A stretch of 64,000 nucleotides of DNA from Linepithema humile (GCF_040581485.1 NC_090133.1:14942001-15006000), one strand, 5' to 3'. Shown: positions 10,856-21,653, counted from the first letter of the stretch. Notes: generated by a model from the sequence alone, not told the origin. A program made the numbers and translations.

Positions 10856-10885
10856 CTGAAGATGACCACAACCAGATGGTCGAAA
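10856..10885 (+). ncRNA. Hammerhead-ribozyme-like core in Penelope 3' region (mirror copy at 7759-7788, minus)
   Basis: CTGAAGA (10856-10862) fits the hammerhead CUGANGA box. It is followed by GACCA (10864-10868) pairing with TGGTC (10877-10881) as stem II, and then GAAA (10882-10885). Hammerhead motifs are reported in Penelope-like elements. No convincing strand closing stem III with the expected UH cleavage step was found downstream, so this may be a degenerate or non-functional remnant. The same motif appears on the minus strand at 7759-7788 in the other arm. Confidence 0.35.
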
Positions 10886-11278
10886 CGTCTAGATTGACCT
10901 AAACATTTGTTATAATATATTAATATATCAATAAATTAAGCACGAAAATCCAGCTTGGGCTCTATAGCTTGTTGTTTAATAATTTATTAGAAAATAACAA
11001 GCTGTCACCTTTTCCCTTACAATAAGTGTTTTGCGCAACATGGCATAAAAAATCAAGTAATTTAGTTTAAAACAAAATAGCATTTTTTAATATAATATCG
11101 ATAATACTCGATATGTGCCTCATTTGCACTTAAAAAAAAATGCAATATTATTCACACAGTTGGTATGCAAAATCGAAGAGACGAAGAATAAAAATAATGT
11201 TTGCGTCTCACGAGAATGGGCGGCGGATGGGGTCTATTCTATATTTTCTGTTTTTAATATTTTTAAAAATATTAATAA

Positions 11279-11391
11279 AGCCAATCTAACATCAGCTGGC
11301 AATTTGTAAAAAATAATGCCAGAGGCGATCTTACATGTGCTGGCATTGTCGATTAATAAAGCCAGAGGCGATTTAACGTGGGCTGGCTATT
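11279..11391. repeat. GCCAG...CTGGC repeats, second cluster
   Basis: Three diverged copies of the core found at 2484-2664 occur here in the same orientation: one ending AACATCAGCTGGC, one with GCCAGAGGCGATCTTACATG, and one with GCCAGAGGCGATTTAACGTG followed by GGCTGGC. Spacers are AT-rich and differ in length. The two clusters bracket the Mutator-like gene and its Penelope insertion, so they could be sub-terminal repeats of that transposon. The interval 11026-11278 between the gene and this array shows nothing convincing. Confidence 0.6.
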
Positions 11392-11453
11392 AGAGAAATA
11401 CGTATTTATTTTTCTTTGTAATTGATTACAAAAAACGTGATGTGACTGATCTG

Positions 11454-12355
11454 TATCAGAGATATCAACTCGAGCTCTGTGCAACAGAACTACATGAGGG
11501 ATAGAGCCTCCACCATGCGGACACCACACAAGCAAGAATCGCTAACGTCACGCATTTGTGTGCGCGCTCGGCGCATTTGGTCGTACGACACAGCTTACGA
11601 GAAATGCTAAGAAGCGTTTCTAATTGAGTAAGGCGAGTCGCTAGAATATTATATCCCGTCTTTGAGACCTGCTTTTTGCAACTCTTTTTCCGTATTTCTT
11701 TCTAACAGTGCACAAATGATTACATAATTCTTTTTGCTAAAAAATATTTAATATTTATTAAAAATATTAACATGTTAAATTAATAACTTTAGAAAGAAAT
11801 ACTGATTTGTTATTGTCAATAGAAAAATAAAAAATAATTACAATTTTGCAAAAAAATGTAAGTGTTTAACATACACGAATATTATTTATATATATAAAAT
11901 TATATTTTTTAAACATTTACATTTGTAAAACACTTATTTGTTAAACACTTACATTTTTTTGCAAAATTGTAATTATTTTTTATTTTTCTATTGACAATAA
12001 CAAATCAGTATTTCTTTCTAAAGTTATTAATTTAACATATATAAATATTTTTAATAAATATTAAATATTTTTTAGCAAAAAGAATTATCTAATTATCATT
12101 TGTACACTGTTAGAAAGAAATACGGAAAAAAAGTTGCAAAAAACAGGTCTCGAAGACGGGATATAATATTCTAGCGACTCGCCTTACTCGATTAGAAATG
12201 CTTGCTTCTTAGCATTTATCGTAAGCTGTTGTCCATACGACCAAACCGCCGAGCGCACACGGACGCGATTCTCGCTTGTGTGATGCCCGCATGGTGGGAG
12301 TCCTTCTCTTCATGTTGCTCTGTTGCACGGAGCTCGAGTGTGCATCTCTGATCTG
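11454..12355. mobile_element. Foldback element with GC-rich ends and AT-rich centre
   Basis: The left arm (TGTATCAGAGATATCAACTC...) is matched in reverse complement by the right arm (...TCGAGTGTGCATCTCTGAT). Arms of about 440 bp meet near 11905. The outer 250 bp of each arm are GC-rich and contain a conserved GAGCGCACACGG-type block, while the centre is AT-rich. No protein is encoded. The stretch 12356-12523 holds only AT-rich sequence and leads into the target duplication of the next element. Confidence 0.75.
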
Positions 12356-13025
12356 TATATACGTTATCGGAAGATTTGAACAACTTTCGCACTTTTTTCC
12401 TCAACCAAAATTTTATTGCAAGGCCATGATATAATGTACAAGGCAAAATAGGCATATGCAAAAGGTCTAATAAATATTAACTAATATAATAAAATATTTT
12501 ATTTGAAATATATATATATATATTACTATACATTGAACTGACTTCTGTTTCCGGTGCGATAGAGCGCGACACGTGGCGTGGAGAGAAATTCTTGGGGAGA
12601 CGTGGGAAGCAAGAGGAGAGCGGAAGGAGGAGTGAGAGCGAGTGGAGGAGAGAGTGGAGGTGAGAGAGAGTGTGTGTGAGTGAGGGGAGCGCAGGGTGTG
12701 AAAGAGGGAAAGGGCAAGGAAAAAGAAGTTGTACAGATAGGCATAGAACATAGGATATAGAGACGGACACGATCGGGATTAGGAGAGAGAGCGAGGAGCA
12801 CATAGAAGATAGAAGGTAATAGGTGAGAGTGACAGGTGGCGACATAGCGGGATGGAAAGGAGATTAGAATTGGAAATGGAAGAAGGATTAAGAGAAGCGA
12901 GAAGGGGGAGAGTTAGACGCGGAAGTTATGGGTGCATAGAGGAGATGTGGAAGAGGAAGAGGGAAGAGGCATGGGAAAAGGGGGAAGAGGAGAAGAAAGG
13001 CATATTCAATTAAAGTAAGAAGACA

Positions 13026-14006
13026 ATGAGGTCACCTGGGAAAGAAGAGGGAAAGAAAAAGGAAGAGCAGAAGGGGATAGAGAAGGGAGAGGAGGAGATG
13101 AGGAAATGGAAAGGGGAGATGGAGGGGGTAATGAAGGAGGTGATGAGGATGGGGTTGGAGAAGTGGAAGGAAGAAATGAGACAGATGAAGGAAGAAATGA
13201 AGGAGGGAATAAAAGACATAAGGAAGGAAATGAAAGAGATCAGAGATAGGGAAGAGAAATGAAGGGAGGAGCGAGAGGAAATGAAAAGACATATAAAAGG
13301 ATTGGAAAGGAGAATAGAAGAGATGGAGAGAGACGGAGAGAATGAGAGGGAAGGGGGAAGGAAAGAAGGGAAGGAAGAAGAAGGGAAAATAGAAATAAGA
13401 ATGAAAGAAATAGAAAGGAGGATGGAAAGAAAAGAGAGGAAAGAGAGGAGAAGGAATCTGGTAATAAAAGGAATAGAGGTAAAGGAAGGGAAAAGAAAAG
13501 AAGCGGTAGAAAGATTAATGAAGGATATAGAAGCGAAGGTAAAGATAGAAGAGATATAGAGAATAGCGGAGGATAGAGAAAAAGGAAGAGAAATAGTGGG
13601 GATAAGGCTGGAGAATGAGGAGAAAAGAAAGGAGATATGGGAGAGAAAGAAAATGCTTAAGGGTAGAAAGGAAAGAATAGTAGAGAACTGGACATGGAAG
13701 GAAAGGAGGATGAGATGGAAATTGGAGGAGATAGCCAGGGAAGAGGAAAGGAAAGGGAAAAGTGTATGGATAAGATATGGAAGAGTAAGAATAAATAAGC
13801 AATGGTGGAAGTGGGATGAGGAGGAGGAGGTGCTAAGAGACGGAAAAGGTAACACAAAAGTAGGGGGACAGGGGAAGGGAGATCGGGGAGGGAGGGAAGC
13901 ACAGGATAGAAGAGAGAAAGGAAAAGAACGAAAAGGTGAGGCGAGAGGATGGGAGGGAGAGGGAGTGAAGAATAGCCTTCTGGAATGTGGCAGGGGTGGG
14001 AAATAA
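13026..14006 (+). pseudogene. LINE ORF1 (coiled-coil, RNA-binding-type), two nonsense codons
   Basis: A single reading frame of 326 codons runs from ATG 13026 to the stop at 14004-14006 if two in-frame stops are ignored (TGA 13260-13262 and TAG 13557-13559). The product is extremely rich in Glu, Lys, Arg, Met and Gly. Its first 180 residues have the heptad look of a long coiled coil (EEMRKWKGEMEGVMKEV...), as in LINE ORF1 trimerisation domains. The middle has WTWKERRMRWKLEEIAREEE. No CCHC knuckle was seen. Its end overlaps the start of ORF2 in another frame. As it stands no full ORF1 protein can be made. Confidence 0.75.
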
Positions 14007-17000
14007 AGATAAAGAATTTTGGGAGGGGCTAAAGAAATGGGATGTAATAGTACTGATAGAAACATGGATGAATAAAAAAGGGTGGGAAAGGGTAAAAGAA
14101 AAGTTACCAAGAAGGTACGAAAGGGGAGTACAAATGGCGGAAAAAAAGAATGAAAAAGGAAGGGCGATGGGAGGGATGATAATGGAAATAAGAAAAGAGA
14201 TGTTAGAAAAAGGGAGGAAAATAGTACCGGAGAGAGAAGGGCTAATAGTAGGAAAGATAAAAAAAGAAAAACAAAAATGGAGGGTTGTGGGGGTATATGT
14301 TAATGGGAATATGGAGGAGATGTTGCGGAGCATGGAACAGTGGGTAGGGGAGAAGAAGGTGGAAGTGAGTACAATAATTGGGGGGGACTTTAATGCGCGA
14401 ACAGGGGAGGAGGGAGGAGGTATAGAAATAGGGGAAGAGGGAGAGGAAGGAAGAGGGAAGGGGGAGGAAAGGAGAAGGAAATCGAAGGATGGGAAGATGA
14501 ATAGGAAGGGGAGTGTGATGATGGAGTTCTTGGAGGAAAGAGGATGGGGAATACTGAACGGATGCACAGAGGGTGAAAAGGAGGGGGAGTACACGTTTAC
14601 AGGGGGAAAAGGAAATACGGTGATAGACTACGTAATAGCAAATGAGGATACGAGGGGGAAGATAAAAGGCTAAGGATAGGAGACAACATAGAGTCAGACC
14701 ACCAGCCAGTGGAGGTATGGGTTAAGGGAGAAGGACAAAGACAAAAAGGGAAGAGGAGCGGGAGTAGGGGAAAAGGAAGAATATGGAGAAAAGTATGGAA
14801 TGAGGAGGGGTGTAACAAGTTCAAAAAAAGGATGAAAGGGTTAAAATCAGGGGAAGAAGAAATGAGAGTAGAATGGGAAGGGATGGAGAGGAAGATGAAA
14901 GAGGCAATAAAGGAAATGGAGCAGGACTTGGGGAAAGAGGAGGGGAAGAGGAGGGGATGGTGGGACAGAGAATGTAAGGAAAAGAAGAAGGAAGTAAGAA
15001 GGGAGCTAAGAGGATGGAGAAGTAAAGGGGGAGAAGGGAAAGAGTATAAAGAGAAAAAGAAAGAATATAAGAAAACGTGTGAAAGGAAAAAGAAAGAGGA
15101 AAATGAAAGATGGGAAAAAAGAGCAAGGGAAGTAAAAAGGGAAAATAAGGTATAAGAAATAATAAATAGAGAAAGGAAAAGAAGGGTTAGGATAAATGAT
15201 GGGATAGGAATGGAAGGATGGAAGGAGTACTTCATGAGGCTACTGGGGGGGACAGAAAGAAAAGTAGTAAAGGGAGGAGAAAGGAAGAAAAGAGAGGAGG
15301 GGGAAGAGGAGGAAGAGATCAGCAGAAAAGAAATAAAGGAGGCGATAAAGAAACTAAGGAATGGGAAGGCGATGAGGGTGGACGGGATACCGGGAGAAGC
15401 ATGGAAATATGGAGGAGAAGAAGTGGAAGAGTGGGTTTGGAGTTGGTGTAACAGGGTATGGAGAGGGGAGGGATGGCCGGAGAGATGGAAGGAGGGAGTA
15501 GTGGTGCCAATCAGGAAGAAAGGAGAGGGAGAGAAAGTGGAAGATTACAGAGGAGTGACATTAATGGGTTCCTGTTACAAGATATACACAATGACGTTGG
15601 CAGAGAGGCTAAGAAAGGAAGTGGAAGAAAAGGGAATAGTGCCACAGAGTCAGACAGGTGTCAGAGAAGGGATGGGGACATTGGACAACATATATGTGTT
15701 AAATTATTTAGTGAACAGGCAGCTGGGGAAAAAGAAGGGGAAAATGACGGCGTTGTTTATAGATCTAAAGGCAGCGTTCGACTCGGTGGATAGGGAAATA
15801 TTAGTGGGGGCAATGAGAGAGATAGAGGTAAAGGAAGGATTGGTGGAAAGAGTGGAGGAGGTGCTGTAGGAGACGAAAAGTAAAGTTAGGGTAGGAGGGG
15901 AGGAGGGGGAAAACTTTTGGACGGCGAGAGGAGTGAGGCAGGGGTGCCCATTAAGCCCACTAATCTTTAATATAATGTTAGCAGATATAGAGGAGGAAAT
16001 GGGAAAGGTGAAATGGGGAAGAGTAAAGTTAAGAGGGCGCAAGGTATACTCCTTAGCATATGCAGACGATATGGTTTTGATGGCAGAGGAGGAGGAGGAG
16101 ATGAAGGGCATGATGAAAAGGTTGGAGAGATATCTGGACAAGAAGAATTTAGAAATGAACACCGAAAAGACGAAAATCATGAGGTTTAGAAAGGGGGGAG
16201 GGAGATGGAAGAAAAAGGTATGGAGATGGAAAGGGAAGATAATTGAGGAGGTGAAGGAATTTAGATATTTGGAATACATAATACAGAGAAACGGAGGGCA
16301 GGGGACACAGATCAGGGAGAGGGTGAGAAAAGCGACAACGGTGATGGGGCAGATATGGGAGATAGGGAAAAGAAGATTCGGGAGGGATTGGGGGAGAAGG
16401 TTATGGTTATTTGACAAATTGGTATGGACGGTGATGGGGTATGGGATAGAGATATGGGGATGGAAGAAGAGGGAGGAAATGGAAAGGACAGAGGAGAGAT
16501 ATCTGAGATGGGTACTGGGGATAGAGGCAAGGACGCCAGGATACTTGGTGAGAGAGGAACTCGCAAAGGGAGAAACTAAGGGGAAGAGCGGGAAAAAGGG
16601 CGTGGGGGTTTAAAAAAAGATTAGACGAGGGGAGGGGGAGTGAGATAGCGAGGGAATGTAGGGAGGAAATGAAAGAGAAATTCAAGAAAGGAAGAGTGAT
16701 ATTGGAATGGGAGGAAGAAAGAAGGAAGTTCTTAGAGGAAAGGGAGATATCAATTGAGGAGGTAGAGAGGAAGAAAGAGAAGGGAGAGGCGAGGTATGAG
16801 GAATTAGAAAGGAAGGACAAGGAGAAACAGAGAAAGGAAAGAAGGGAAAAAATAAATGAATCAAGATTTAGCAGATGGTATAAGGAAGTAAAAGGAGAAG
16901 GGATACCGGTATACTTAAAAAAAGGATAGGGTGAAAGCAGATGGAAGAGAGTGGCAAGATACAGGTTGGGGAATGAAGTAAGGGAGGAAAGGTACTGGGA

Positions 17001-17261
17001 GGAGGAGGAAAAAAGGAGGTGCAGACTACATAGTCTCCACATGGAGGAGAGAGGGAAACATGGGAACATGTATGGGAGGAGTGTAGAGAGTGGAAGAAGG
17101 GAGGAGGAAGCTGGCGGGAGGCGGTAGGCTGAGTATTAGGGGAGGAGGGAGAAGGGGAACAGTGGATGAAAGAGATAGAGAAAGAAAGAAAGGGGAAGGA
17201 GGAAAGGGAAGGAAATATGAAAGAGAAAGAGAGAATGTGTGAAAAAGAGAGAGATGCATAA
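13987..17261 (+). pseudogene. LINE ORF2: AP endonuclease, reverse transcriptase, zinc knuckle (disabled)
   Basis: Pieces in order: an AP-like endonuclease at 13987-14670 (FWNVAGVGN, IETWM, GGDFNART, YTFTGGKGNTVIDYVIAN); then RT from about 15200 to 16400 with NGKAMRVDGIPGEAW, FIDLKAAFDSVDR, GVRQGCPLSPLIFN and the catalytic YADD at about 16060; then a basic C-terminal region; and finally a knuckle with RRCRL... and ETWEHVWEECREW near 17070. The knuckle ends in a frame whose stop is at 17259-17261. Breaks: a frame change near 14667, TAA 15153-15155, TAG 15867-15869, another frame change near 16565, and further disruption around 16930-17110. It would nick the target and copy the RNA if intact. 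This copy cannot. Confidence 0.85.
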
Positions 17262-17271
17262 AAGAAAAAAG

Positions 17272-17297
17272 GAAAGAGAGAGAGAGAGAGGGAGAGG

Positions 17298-17385
<88 letters not shown>

Positions 17386-17390
17386 AAGAG
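17272..17390 (+). repeat. (GA)n microsatellite in the LINE 3' UTR
   Basis: An almost pure GA repeat with GGA interruptions follows the ORF2 stop, and a short (GT)7 run follows at about 17527. It probably expanded from the purine-rich LINE sequence. Reading frames called here on either strand are low-complexity artefacts. Confidence 0.85.
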
Positions 17391-17745
17391 GGAGAGGGAG
17401 AGGGAGGGAGAAAGAAAGAGAGAGAGAGAGGGGAGGGAGGGAGAGAGTGAGAAAGGGAAAAGGGGTGAAGTGATAGGAAATAAGAGATATACAAAAGCAA
17501 TGGAAACAGAAGTCCCAAAGGCGAGATGTGTGTGTGTGTGTATAAGTAGGGGAAAAGGAGGGTGGGCACATAAGGCTCACGCTCCTGTTCCAAAACGGCG
17601 GTTAGGTTAAGATAAGATTAAGTGTAGACTAAGTATAGATTAAGTATAGATGTAAGAAAGTGTACGGCGAGAAGGAAAAACTTGTAACCCTAAGGGGATC
17701 AATAAATTAAATTCATTCATGTACTATACATTGAACTGGAGAAAA

Positions 17746-18028
17746 ATGTCATATGCTTTCCTTATTTTTATTCTTATGTAATAAATACAAAATAAATAAT
17801 TTAATGAATCAATTAATTAATATATACATATACACATGTATTGAATACATACTTATCTTTATTTTGTATTTTGTACAATGATTGAAATAATATATACTCA
17901 TTATTTCAGTCATCGTATAAAATGCAAAATAAAGATAATTATATGTGTATATGTATATATTAATTAATTAATTATTTATTTATTTTGTATTCATTACACA
18001 AGGATTCAAATAAGGAAAACATGACAGA
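17746..18028. mobile_element. Short foldback/MITE
   Basis: The arm with TCATATGCTTTCCTTATTTT and TAATAAATACAAAATAAATA on the left is mirrored on the right (TATTTTGTATTCATTACACA...AAGGAAAACATGACA). The arms meet near 17888 in an ATTGAAATAATATA/TATTTCAGTCAT hairpin. It encodes no protein. It begins a few bases after the LINE target duplication. Confidence 0.7.
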
Positions 18029-18249
18029 GTTTTTCTTCAGTAAAATTTATAGTACTATATATATTTTTTTAAATATTATTTTTTCATATTTCAAATTCAT
18101 TTTTGACTCGTATATGTCTGTTTCGTCTCGTATATATTGTAGCCTTGCGACGAAATTACGGCCGAGAAAAGAAGCGCGAGCGTTATTAACAAAACATCCG
18201 ACAATACCATACACAAACACAGACCACACGTCAGTGTAGTGTGTTACCA

Positions 18250-19692
18250 CTACACAAACAAATACGGTACACGGACTTATGCCGGTAATATCACTCTCAT
18301 TTTTAGTTCCATCAAAATGATGGCGCTTTTGCGTCGGAGTTTGTCAGGCACTCCAGCATCCTCTTAACGCGTAACACATTGACGCGTATCCGCACGCATG
18401 CATGTATGTTCATAGTGATAAAAAAATATGCATATTATTTACAAACGTCGGTAAATAAATCGATTTGTTTCTGCAATTTTAATTAATTAACAATGTTTCT
18501 TTTTTGAACCATGTTTATGTTAAGAAAAATTTATATGTAATTTTTATTTTCAAATTTTAGCGTGATTCTTAAAATTATTTTTATTTAAATTTAAAAATTG
18601 TTAGAATCGTGAATCGTATAAAAATAATAAAAGTACAAATGATAAGTAGTTATAAAAATATAACAACAAAATAATACAAGGAGAGTGAAACAATAATATT
18701 TGGATTTAAATTGAAATAAACAAAATTCAGAAAGTACGTTAATTGAAATAATATGAATGTAATATTAGTACAAGAGTACCATTCAAAAGTTAATAAAAAC
18801 AAATACAGGAATGTTGTTAAAATGTCTAAATTTAGGTATAATTATGGAATTTAAATAGATTATAATGATAAATATGTAATAATTATAATATTAAAAAATA
18901 GTGGTTGAAAATAATTTGTTGTATGATATACTTATAATTTGTTGTATGATATATTTATGTAACGTGAAAAGCTTATGGTTGTGAAAAGTTGCACATAAAG
19001 GCAAAGTGGAAAATAAATTTGTATTTTACCTAATTGTTTAAACCTTTTTTTCTTGTTTGTATCATTTATATAACCTGACGAAGGCAGAGTATTCAGTTTT
19101 TGCTTATAGCGTTTTTGCTTATCTGAAAAAAAAAAATAAATTACTTTATAGTTAACCAATATTTGGAAAAGAATATGTTCATTTCATTAACTAATTACGT
19201 AATTACCAATTACGATATTAATATTATATAAAATATTAATAACAAGTATTTCTATATATAACAATTGGATCTACGTATTTCTTAATTTTTAATTTTTTTC
19301 TCAGCGTTTTACAGTTTAGGAATATAAGAACTAGGTAATAAGGATTATGACTTAATTTATACCAATTGTTTGGTACGTGTACCAAGTATTAAATCTGTTT
19401 CTTTGATTGGTGTAGATTTTACCCTAAACGATTTATACCAATGTTGAAATAGATTTTGTATTTGGTACATGTATCAAATGATCGGTGTAAACATAGTCTA
19501 TATATGTAAGAAAATGGACAAAACTAAGGGTTATTGGTATTCATAGTCTGTTTTTATATTTATGATTGTCTTAAGTATAATCTTAAAATACTCTGTACCA
19601 ATCAGAAAGCCATATTAGTACCTTAAGACAATACTTAAAATAATCTTGAAACAAAAACGGACTATAAATTCCGCCCATAGGTATAAGGATAC
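18250..19692. other. AT-rich interval without recognisable genes
   Basis: Apart from a GC-richer patch at 18240-18400, this stretch is AT-rich with short random reading frames only. I recognised no gene, RNA or terminal repeats. Near 19360-19490 short motifs such as GGTACGTGTACCAA and GGTACATGTATCAA recur, which may be a small imperfect repeat. Confidence 0.5.
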
Positions 19693-19851
19693 CTGAGGAA
19701 CTTTCTTCGTCGTTACTTTCATTTAAAAGAACTTTGCGAGACTTTGTGATTATTCTTTTTCCAAGGGGTTTTGGTGTCGTGATAACGTTTTCATCTGTTG
19801 TCGACCACTCTATGGAATCCTTCTCCGCTTGTTTCGCAATAGTATATGTCT
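19693..19851 (-). CDS. Candidate internal exon of an unknown protein
   Basis: On the minus strand an open segment reads ETYTIAKQAEKDSIEWST, then NVITTPKPLGKRIITKSRK, then LLNESNDEESSS. It is bounded by an acceptor-like TTATGTAG before 19851 and a good donor, TCAG|GTATCC, after 19693. The Ser/Glu-rich, basic composition resembles linker regions of insect nuclear proteins, and I have a weak impression of the region after the conserved block of DUF4806-type ant proteins. No flanking exon was found within several kb, so it could be a stray exon or a pseudogene fragment. Function unknown. Confidence 0.35.
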
Positions 19852-20052
19852 CTACATAATTATATACCAAAAATATATAATAATGTTTACAACAATAAAT
19901 GTACGATAAGTGTACGTTTATTACACATAATTCATCGATTTTTTATATTTTTTATATATTTGATAAATATTATTCTGCAAATACATAATGTTAAAATATT
20001 TTATTAATATGAATATGATATATAGATATGACATAAAAGACTAAATTTCAGA

Positions 20053-20397
20053 AAAAATATCGCGTCGAGCGAAAGCAACACGCCGCTAGTCGACTTAGTC
20101 GCGTGGAGCAAAATTCGGGAAAGCATTTTTGCTGCCAACGCTTGGCAGAAGAAATGGTGCGAGCGTCAAAACCGGTTTGATGCTAGGCTTGGTGGGAAGG
20201 AGATACAAGACATAGGTCCGCTCACTTCTACCAGTCGACAGCCGAGCGCACACGGACACGTGACGTCAGCGGGTCTCGGTTGTGTGCGTGTGGAGCTCTC
20301 CGGGGAAAACTGGCAGCTCTGGTCATCCCCCCGATTTAGCTGCAACCACAATTCAAGACGCCTCTATGTGCACAAAACGTGCACATTGAACTACTGA
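20053..20397 (+). CDS. Open frame without ATG, possibly an exon (function unknown)
   Basis: A 114-codon open frame follows a splice-acceptor-like sequence (CTAAATTTCAG ending at 20051) and ends at TGA 20395-20397. It has no internal start, so it would be missed as a simple ORF. It reads SESNTPLVDLVAWSKIRES, then NAWQKKWCERQNRFDARLGG, KEIQDIGPLTSTSR and so on, and the first 60 residues have the look of real protein. The region is clearly more GC-rich than its surroundings. The later part (VHKTCTLNY) overlaps non-coding tandem repeats. I do not recognise the family. It may be a fragment of a retroelement gag-like gene. Confidence 0.3.
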   Translation, partial: KNIASSESNTPLVDLVAWSKIRESIFAANAWQKKWCERQNRFDARLGGKEIQDIGPLTSTSRQPSAHGHVTSAGLGCVRVELSGENWQLWSSPRFSCNHNSRRLYVHKTCTLNY

Positions 20398-20428
20398 GCC
20401 ATGTACACGATACTTTCCAGTGGGTAAC

Positions 20429-20512
20429 ATGCTATGTGCACAATGTTTGGTTCTGTTCCATGCTATGTGCACAATGTTTGGTTCTGTTCCATGCTATGTG
20501 CACAAAGTGTCG
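20429..20512. repeat. 31-bp tandem repeat
   Basis: The unit ATGCTATGTGCACAATGTTT followed by GGTTCTGTTCC is repeated twice exactly, with a third partial copy (ATGCTATGTGCACAAAGTGT). It lies between the preceding open frame and the LTR-like element. Confidence 0.8.
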
Positions 20513-20944
20513 GTAACACAGAGCTAGTAGGGTAACATTGATGTATATTGTAACGTCCCCATATTTTAGCAAGTAGATTTCCACTCGTAAATTTTTGTCT
20601 TAAACTTTCTAGTTTATCGCCTCTTGGAATTATCGCTCGCTGTATCAATAGCGCTCGACACATGTCGCCAGAAAGGCGCAACACGAAACCTTTCGCGTAA
20701 CGTAAACCCCTTGTTGCGTTTCAAAGCGTACGACTATAAATTATCTGTCGTCGCTCTCAAAACTTAGGTCCGGATATCACCTACGGTTTTATGTTAACCA
20801 TACCACTCTCAAAACTTAGGTTCAAGTATCGCCTGCAGTTTTATATAAACCATGCCTCGAACATTCGATATTCTAAAGCGAGATTACATCCATGTGCGGT
20901 CCTATTGCATAGGACAAACCTTTGTCTCTGAAGATCCAGAGGAG

Positions 20945-20952
20945 TATAAATA
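20945..20952 (+). promoter_or_regulatory. TATA box of the LTR-like unit
   Basis: TATAAATA lies about 395 bp inside the left terminus and 700 bp before the first ORF. It is followed by GC-rich sequence and a serine-codon-like repeat of TCAGT motifs. The position fits a U3 promoter. Transcription start not determined. Confidence 0.5.
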
Positions 20953-21653
20953 CGGGCCCTGCGATGCCGCCGAGTCAGTATTCAATTTTTCAGTAAGCCG
21001 TCAATACTCAGTCAGAGAGTCAGTTTCGGTCAAATCGTTAGTTTTCGCATTCGCAATTTCAATCCTGACTCAGTCTTGGTCTAATTCTAATTCCAGTTCT
21101 AGTTTCGTCCTAGTTCGGTACGGTTAATTTAAGTTCGGTTTATCAATTTTATATGTTCAATTACTTAATTCGCGAACTGCGCGTTCCATTTCTAGAACAT
21201 AAGTGCTAATATGTTTGTAAGAATTCTTATCTTATAAGTTCATTTGAGTGTAATTTCATTTATAAACCAATGTACTCTTATTTTCATTTATAATTACATT
21301 TATTTGGTTGCTTTGAGAATTTTATCTTTAATTTCAAATCCTTAAACATTATTCCAATTTAGCGTGCGATCCTTAAATTCCAACGAATAATAAAAGGTAA
21401 AGACGTGTCGCGAAATAACTCTAGTGCAGTGATTCCTCGACCGCAAGATAACCAGCAACAATGACGCATCTGAAGATTCATCTCCATACGACTATCAGCC
21501 TGCTATTGGAAGATCGATCCTGGAACCGATCGGGCGCCTTACAATTAGATTGAGTTATCACTGGCTTCAGGTACCATACAAGTCGACACCGGTGAGTCCG
21601 TTCCAAATTTATTTGCATGGGAAGGTTTAAAGTTAAAATCTGAGCAAGAGAAA

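Larger units (their letters stand above)
7657..10988. mobile_element. Head-to-head pair of Penelope-like element fragments (near-perfect palindrome)
   Basis: The arms 7657-9152 and 9492-10988 (about 1.5 kb each) are reverse complements. I saw one substitution, in the GAGCCC block near the outer ends. Each arm carries the GIY-YIG endonuclease half of a Penelope-like element and its 3' region. The 340-bp centre holds part of the sequence upstream of RT, but the RT core is absent. A 13-bp repeat, TAGAAAATAACAA, occurs at 7611-7623 and 10988-11000 and may be the target duplication. Dimeric and inverted 5'-truncated copies are known for Penelope-like elements. The near-identity means the palindrome is recent, gene-converted or an assembly artefact. 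Confidence 0.85.
12541..17721 (+). mobile_element. Full-length non-LTR retrotransposon (LINE) with 17-bp target duplication
   Basis: The 5,181-bp element is bracketed by the same 17 bases, TACTATACATTGAACTG, at 12524-12540 and 17722-17738, which is the hallmark of target-primed insertion. It carries a 5' UTR, a coiled-coil ORF1, an ORF2 with endonuclease, RT and a C-terminal zinc knuckle, a 3' UTR with a GA microsatellite, and an AATAAATTAAATTCATTCAT tail instead of poly(A). The sense strand is extremely purine-rich throughout. AP-type endonuclease plus RT puts it in the I/Jockey/R1-like part of the LINE tree; the clade was not resolved. Both ORFs carry disabling changes. Confidence 0.9.

Noticed and set aside
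11115..11309. A 64-codon frame downstream of the Penelope palindrome
   Set aside because: Short, with no motif or partner exon, and it overlaps the GCCAG repeats.
12467..17593. Long minus-strand frames (up to 366 codons) rich in Ser, Phe, Leu and Pro across the LINE
   Set aside because: They are complements of the purine-rich LINE sense strand, where stop codons are rare by composition. They show no motifs.
18047..18250. Short frames on both strands near 18.1 kb
   Set aside because: Overlapping, unsupported and partly within the edge of a foldback.
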